A stretch of 8,591 nucleotides of DNA from assembly GCA_030613605.1 (NCBI GenBank), contig JAUWLO010000080.1:1-8591 (forward strand). Direction: 5' to 3'. This document shows positions 5,690 to 8,591 of this stretch, one piece after another (the first letter of the stretch is position 1; every line of letters starts with the position of its first letter). Origin of the DNA: Gammaproteobacteria bacterium. Lineage in GTDB: Bacteria > Pseudomonadota > Gammaproteobacteria > SZUA-152. The notes under the pieces were generated by a model. That model had not been told where the DNA came from. It worked only from the letters and a program-made list of their open reading frames with translations, and ran no database searches. A program made the position numbers and the translations under genes.

Positions 5690-7132
5690 ATGTTCGGGAG
5701 TTATACATTTTCGGGGCTGGAACTAATTATAGGATCTATAATATTCTCGGCTTTGGTTATTTTTCTATTTAGTATATGGAAACGTAATAACCAGGATCAG
5801 ATTCAGGCTGGCTATGATTCTCTTACTGGTTTGACACACCGTCGCGAATTCGAAAAATATCTTAAAGATTCCCTGTATTCAGCACATAAAGAGGGAAGAC
5901 ATCATGCCCTGATCTGTATGGATGTGGATCAGTTCAGAATCGTGAATGAAAACTTTGGTCACCAGGCCGGTGATGAGATTTTAATCCAGCTTTCAGCACT
6001 GTTGCGGGCAACGGTGCGTGGTGAAGATATGCTTGCGCGACTGGGTGGTAATGAGTTTTCAGTTCTCCTGGAAGATTGTTCTCTCGATGAGGCAGCCAGG
6101 AAAGCAGATGAATTTAGAAAAGTAGTAGAGGAATTTAACTTTATCTGGCAGGGGAATATAATTGATGTGGGACTTGGTATAGGAGTAGTTTCTATTGATT
6201 CAAGTAGTGGCAGCGTAAATGAAATATTAAAAGCAGCGGATTCTGCCTGTTATGCGGCGAAAGTAAAGGGTCGACACAAGATAGTAATTTATCAGGCGGA
6301 TGACCCCCAGCTAAAAAAACAGCGTGGTCAAATGATATGGGCGGCAAGGATTAGTGATGCTCTTCGCGATCAGAAATTTCAGCTCTATTTTCAGGTTATT
6401 TCGCCAATTCAGGAAGAAAAACAGGGTAATTTTCATTGCGAGCTTTTAATGCGTTCGGAAAGTGACGGTCATGAACTGATCTCTCCGGAGGAATTTATTC
6501 CAGCTGCAGAGCGTTATAATTTGATGGGAGATATTGACCGTTGGGTGGTTAGTGCTGCTATACAAAATATAACAATCCTGGAAAAAGACATACCCTTTGG
6601 GGAAAAAGGTTTGTATGGCATAAATTTATCGGGGCAGTCGCTTAGTGATGAGTCATTTTTAGATTATGTTTCTGGTTTGTTTGATGTTTATGACATGAGT
6701 CCAGAGAATATTTGCTTTGAGGTAACGGAGTCATCTGAAATTGTAAATCCGGAAACGGCTTTGATATTTATCCAGAAAATGAAATCGTTAGGGTGCCAGT
6801 TTGCACTTGATGATTTTGGTACAGGTATAAGTTCATATTCATGCCTGAAAATGTTTCCGTTTGATTATGTAAAGATAGATGGAGGTTTTGTTCGTAATAT
6901 AATATCAAACCCGGTTGACCAGGAAATGGTGGCTTCTGTATGCCGTATTGCAAAGGTGATGGGGATTAAAACAATTGCCGAATATGTTGAGGATGATACG
7001 GTGCTGGCTCTTTTGCGAGAGCTGGGCGTTGATTATGCTCAGGGTTATGGCATTTCCGAGCCAGCGCCATTATCATCCCGTCTTCCTGACTCTCATGAGG
7101 GCATGCATTTATCTGCAAACGAAGCTAACTAA
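5690..7132 (+). CDS. Membrane-anchored GGDEF-EAL protein (c-di-GMP turnover), degenerate GGDEF site
   Basis: A 480-residue inner-membrane protein. One N-terminal helix at about 9-29 is followed directly by a GGDEF domain (about 42-205) and an EAL domain (about 215-460), with no periplasmic or PAS sensor. The GGDEF domain has DSLTGLTHRREF, MDVDQF with Asp78, and an RxxD inhibitory site (Arg110, Asp113) five residues before the signature. That signature reads GGNEF (119-123): the acidic third residue is Asn, so cyclase activity is doubtful. The EAL domain keeps the expected catalytic set: Glu251 (in ELL instead of EAL), Asn312, Glu344 or Glu347 in FEVTE, Asp374-Asp375 in DDFGTG, Lys395, Glu431 and Gln451. 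It is most likely a c-di-GMP phosphodiesterase, possibly tuned by GTP or c-di-GMP binding to the GGDEF part. It follows ligA by 2 bp, with AAAGG overlapping the ligA end as its ribosome site. Confidence 0.9.
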   Translation: MFGSYTFSGLELIIGSIIFSALVIFLFSIWKRNNQDQIQAGYDSLTGLTHRREFEKYLKDSLYSAHKEGRHHALICMDVDQFRIVNENFGHQAGDEILIQLSALLRATVRGEDMLARLGGNEFSVLLEDCSLDEAARKADEFRKVVEEFNFIWQGNIIDVGLGIGVVSIDSSSGSVNEILKAADSACYAAKVKGRHKIVIYQADDPQLKKQRGQMIWAARISDALRDQKFQLYFQVISPIQEEKQGNFHCELLMRSESDGHELISPEEFIPAAERYNLMGDIDRWVVSAAIQNITILEKDIPFGEKGLYGINLSGQSLSDESFLDYVSGLFDVYDMSPENICFEVTESSEIVNPETALIFIQKMKSLGCQFALDDFGTGISSYSCLKMFPFDYVKIDGGFVRNIISNPVDQEMVASVCRIAKVMGIKTIAEYVEDDTVLALLRELGVDYAQGYGISEPAPLSSRLPDSHEGMHLSANEAN

Positions 7133-7153
7133 TGGGCCTGTTAGTTTCGTTTG
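7116..7153. terminator. Bidirectional hairpin shared by two convergent genes
   Basis: CAAACGAAGCTAAC (7116-7129) pairs with GTTAGTTTCGTTTG (7140-7153) over 14 bp around a 10-nt loop. The single non-identical position is a G-U wobble in plus-strand RNA and a C-A mismatch in minus-strand RNA. The left arm holds the last four codons of the GGDEF-EAL gene; the right arm holds the last codons and stop of the prolyl isomerase gene. The stretch after 7153 is T-rich but lacks a continuous U-run, so termination strength is uncertain. Confidence 0.55.
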
Positions 7154-7947
7154 ATTGTTGCTTTGTCTCGTAAGCCACCAATATATTTTTCTAGCATTTT
7201 ACCTTGTAAACCCACGCGTATTTGTCCTTTAACAGACTCATAAGAGGGTGCTTCAATGGAACGACGATCTTCCAGTAAAATGACGTGCCAGCCAAACTGT
7301 GTTTTCACGGGTTTTTTAGTATAACTACCTTTTTTCAGTTTACTTGCTGCTGTGGAAAACTCTTTTTCCATTGTGTCTGTTTTGAACCAGCCCAGGTCGC
7401 CACCATTGACTGCGCTAGGACCAGTGGAATGTTTGCCAGCCAATTCGGCAAAATCACCGCCTTTATTTAGTTTAGCTATAACATCCTTCGCATCCTTTGC
7501 ACTGGTCGTGAGGATATGGCGTGCCTTGAGTTCTTTTCCACCCAGCTCCCCTTTGCGCGCCTCATATTCTTTTTTCATATCGGCTTCACTAACGGCAAAG
7601 CGGTCTGATGAGCGATTGATCATGGTGCTGGCAATAATGTTAACGCGTTGAAACTCAATCGCTGCTTGAATGCCCGGGGTTTTGTCGACGCCTAGAGCAA
7701 CAGCATCCTGATAGATGACTGCGCGGTTGATCAATTCTTCAATAAGTGCGGTTCTTTGTTGGGGCGAGGCTCCACCGGCAGGCAGGTTGCGAGAACGGAT
7801 GTAACGTTGAAGATCGTCTTCGGTTATCTTGTGTCCGTTAACCTCGGCAATGGTAGCTCCCAGGTCAGCTTTGGCTGCCTGAGCTGATTGCAGCGCAAAA
7901 CATGCGAATAAGGCGAGGCTGGTCAGAGTAATTATTCTTAATGTCAT
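7141..7947 (-). CDS. Periplasmic parvulin-type peptidyl-prolyl cis-trans isomerase
   Basis: A 268-residue exported folding factor of the PpiC/SurA/PrsA parvulin class, which isomerises prolyl bonds in envelope proteins. A signal peptide spans about residues 1-24, with a hydrophobic core LTSLALFACFAL and a cleavage site near AQA/AKA; the lone Cys16 is inside the core, not in a lipobox. An N-terminal helical chaperone-like part (about 30-130) contains the VNGHKITEDDL start seen in SurA-like proteins. The parvulin domain lies at about 139-228: KARHILTT, GGDFAELAGKHSTGPSAVNGGDLGWF and the closing TQFGWHVILLEDRR. A basic tail follows. The start ATG has AAGGA 7 bases upstream. It is downstream of bolA on the same strand with a 90-bp gap, a grouping (yciI-bolA-ppi) I recognise from other gammaproteobacteria. 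Confidence 0.92.
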   Translation of the reverse strand: MTLRIITLTSLALFACFALQSAQAAKADLGATIAEVNGHKITEDDLQRYIRSRNLPAGGASPQQRTALIEELINRAVIYQDAVALGVDKTPGIQAAIEFQRVNIIASTMINRSSDRFAVSEADMKKEYEARKGELGGKELKARHILTTSAKDAKDVIAKLNKGGDFAELAGKHSTGPSAVNGGDLGWFKTDTMEKEFSTAASKLKKGSYTKKPVKTQFGWHVILLEDRRSIEAPSYESVKGQIRVGLQGKMLEKYIGGLRDKATIKRN

Positions 7948-8001
7948 GGGTGTTCCTTCGCGGCCATTTTTATAATGGTGAATAAGAAATTTGTAATAAA
8001 A

Positions 8002-8007
8002 ATTATA
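8002..8007 (-). promoter_or_regulatory. Possible -10 element upstream of the prolyl isomerase gene
   Basis: The 90-bp AT-rich gap between bolA and the isomerase gene contains an exact TATAAT on the minus strand. No good -35 hexamer lies 16-18 bases upstream, and the position is not extended (no TG before it). A second, weaker TATAAA lies closer to the start, at about 7968-7973, with TTACAA 16 bases upstream of it. Together they suggest the isomerase may have its own promoter rather than rely only on read-through from bolA, but AT-rich DNA gives such matches easily. Confidence 0.25.
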
Positions 8008-8037
8008 ACTAATCGTTGTTGTTAAATGCTGTTAAAG

Positions 8038-8313
8038 CTAGTTTTGCAATTCGTCCGGGGTGTTGGCTTTTATGCTAAGGGCGTGAATCTCGGTTTTCAT
8101 GGCATCGCCCAATGCATCATAGACCATGCGGTGTCTTGCAAGCAGGCTTTCACCTTCGAAGGCATTAGAAACAATGGTGACATTAAAATGTCCACCACCA
8201 CCGCGTGCACCGGGGTGGCCTGCATGAAGATGGCTTTCATCAATGATGTCCAGTTGATCTGGAGAAAGGGCCGCGGTGAGTTTTTCGCGGATCATATCAA
8301 TACGTTCGCTCAT
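8038..8313 (-). CDS. bolA: BolA family protein
   Basis: A 91-residue cytosolic protein of the BolA family. Members pair with monothiol glutaredoxins to bind or hand over 2Fe-2S clusters, and E. coli BolA also affects cell shape and transcription under stress. The conserved core is present: ESHLHAGHPGARGGGGHFNVTIVS (26-49), FEGESLLARHRMVYDAL (52-68) and EIHALSIKANTP (75-86). The near-invariant His77 is there, and the variable cluster loop carries His30 and His33 rather than a Cys, as in BolA-type rather than YrbA/IbaG-type proteins as far as I can judge by eye. A glycine run (39-41) precedes GHFNV. AGGG 8 bases before the ATG is a suitable ribosome site. The gene starts 33 bp after the YciI gene ends, so they are probably co-transcribed. 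No glutaredoxin gene is in the window. Confidence 0.93.
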   Translation of the reverse strand: MSERIDMIREKLTAALSPDQLDIIDESHLHAGHPGARGGGGHFNVTIVSNAFEGESLLARHRMVYDALGDAMKTEIHALSIKANTPDELQN

Positions 8314-8346
8314 TCTATTAACCCTGATTTAATATAATCGAAAAGT

Positions 8347-8591
8347 TTATTGAGGAAATACTTTTTTGAATGGTTTAACGGTGACCTGTGCATAAACAAC
8401 AGCGGTTACGTAAGGGTCAGCATCCGCCCAGCTTTGTGCATCGTCCTGAGAAGTAAACTCGGCCACAATTAGACTACCGGAAAATCCTGCTGGCCCCGGA
8501 TCTTCACTATCAACGGCAGGGTGCGGTCCGGCAATAATCAAGCGTCCTTCGTTTTGTAGGGCGTTCAATCGCTCTATGTGGGCGGGTCTTG
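8347..8591 (-). CDS. YciI family protein, 5' end outside window
   Basis: The last 81 codons of a YciI-like protein; the frame is open through the window edge, and an in-frame TTG at 8566-8568 is an internal leucine, not the start. Upstream of it the frame reads RPAHIERLNALQNEGRL, matching the family's conserved RPAH region with its His. The rest has IIAGPHPAVDSEDPG, SLIVAEFTSQDDAQSWADADPY and the C-terminal QVTVKPFKKVFP. YciI folds as a small ferredoxin-like domain with a conserved His-Asp pair; its cellular function is not settled. About 17-20 N-terminal residues are probably missing. It precedes bolA on the same strand. The usual next gene upstream in many gammaproteobacteria is the septation protein gene yciB, which would lie just beyond the window. 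Confidence 0.9.
   Translation of the reverse strand, partial: RPAHIERLNALQNEGRLIIAGPHPAVDSEDPGPAGFSGSLIVAEFTSQDDAQSWADADPYVTAVVYAQVTVKPFKKVFPQ

Noticed and set aside
7285..7651. Two overlapping plus-strand open frames over the prolyl isomerase gene
   Set aside because: Both are antisense to the conserved parvulin domain and have low-complexity hydrophobic or Ser-rich translations.
7991..8009. AT-rich imperfect dyad (TTTGTAAT / ATTATAAC) in the bolA-ppi gap
   Set aside because: It has no GC pairs apart from a wobble, overlaps the TATAAT candidate, and is expected by chance in such AT-rich sequence.
8026..8337. Plus-strand open frame of 103 codons over bolA
   Set aside because: It is the antisense shadow of a well-conserved BolA coding region and shows no family resemblance.
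1..8591. Search for defence system, mobile element, CRISPR repeats, or RNA gene
   Set aside because: Nearly all sequence is covered by recognisable housekeeping genes with short gaps; no repeats, integrase, transposase or tRNA-like structure was seen.

Overview
The window looks like ordinary chromosomal DNA from a free-living gammaproteobacterium of moderate, slightly AT-leaning base composition. The evidence is a CsiV-type periplasmic protein, a BolA/YciI pair, an S-methyl-5'-thioinosine phosphorylase of the gammaproteobacterial kind, and the overall gene set. The DsrE-family protein resembles those common in sulfur-oxidising lineages, but this does not fix the genus. I see no transposase, integrase, phage gene, CRISPR array, rRNA or tRNA.

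Layout. Positions 1-243 (+) are the 3' end of an MscS-type mechanosensitive channel. Positions 289-2034 (+) hold a DsrE-family protein, a hypoxanthine-guanine phosphoribosyltransferase and an S-methyl-5'-thioinosine phosphorylase. Positions 2066-3067 (-) encode a CsiV-like exported protein whose 3' end faces the phosphorylase. A 53-bp divergent gap separates it from 3121-7132 (+), a tight run of peptide deformylase, NAD-dependent DNA ligase (LigA) and a membrane-anchored GGDEF-EAL protein with 2-nt gaps. Positions 7141-8591 (-) hold a periplasmic parvulin-type prolyl isomerase, BolA and the 3' part of a YciI-family protein, transcribed in the order yciI-bolA-ppi.

How the genes work together. 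The phosphorylase releases hypoxanthine from methylthioinosine, and the adjacent phosphoribosyltransferase can turn hypoxanthine into IMP. The pair therefore reads as a purine-recovery branch of methylthioadenosine salvage, and the phosphorylase has the residues expected for a 6-oxopurine. The deformylase-ligase-GGDEF/EAL run is probably one transcript joining functionally unrelated genes: protein maturation, DNA joining and c-di-GMP turnover. Its end meets the prolyl isomerase gene at a 14-bp inverted repeat made from the last codons of both genes, a likely two-way transcription stop.

I found no convincing new biological system. The observations most worth a second look are the shared convergent hairpin, the degenerate GGNEF beside an intact I-site and EAL domain, and the salvage gene pair. 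Intergenic gaps are all under 100 bp.
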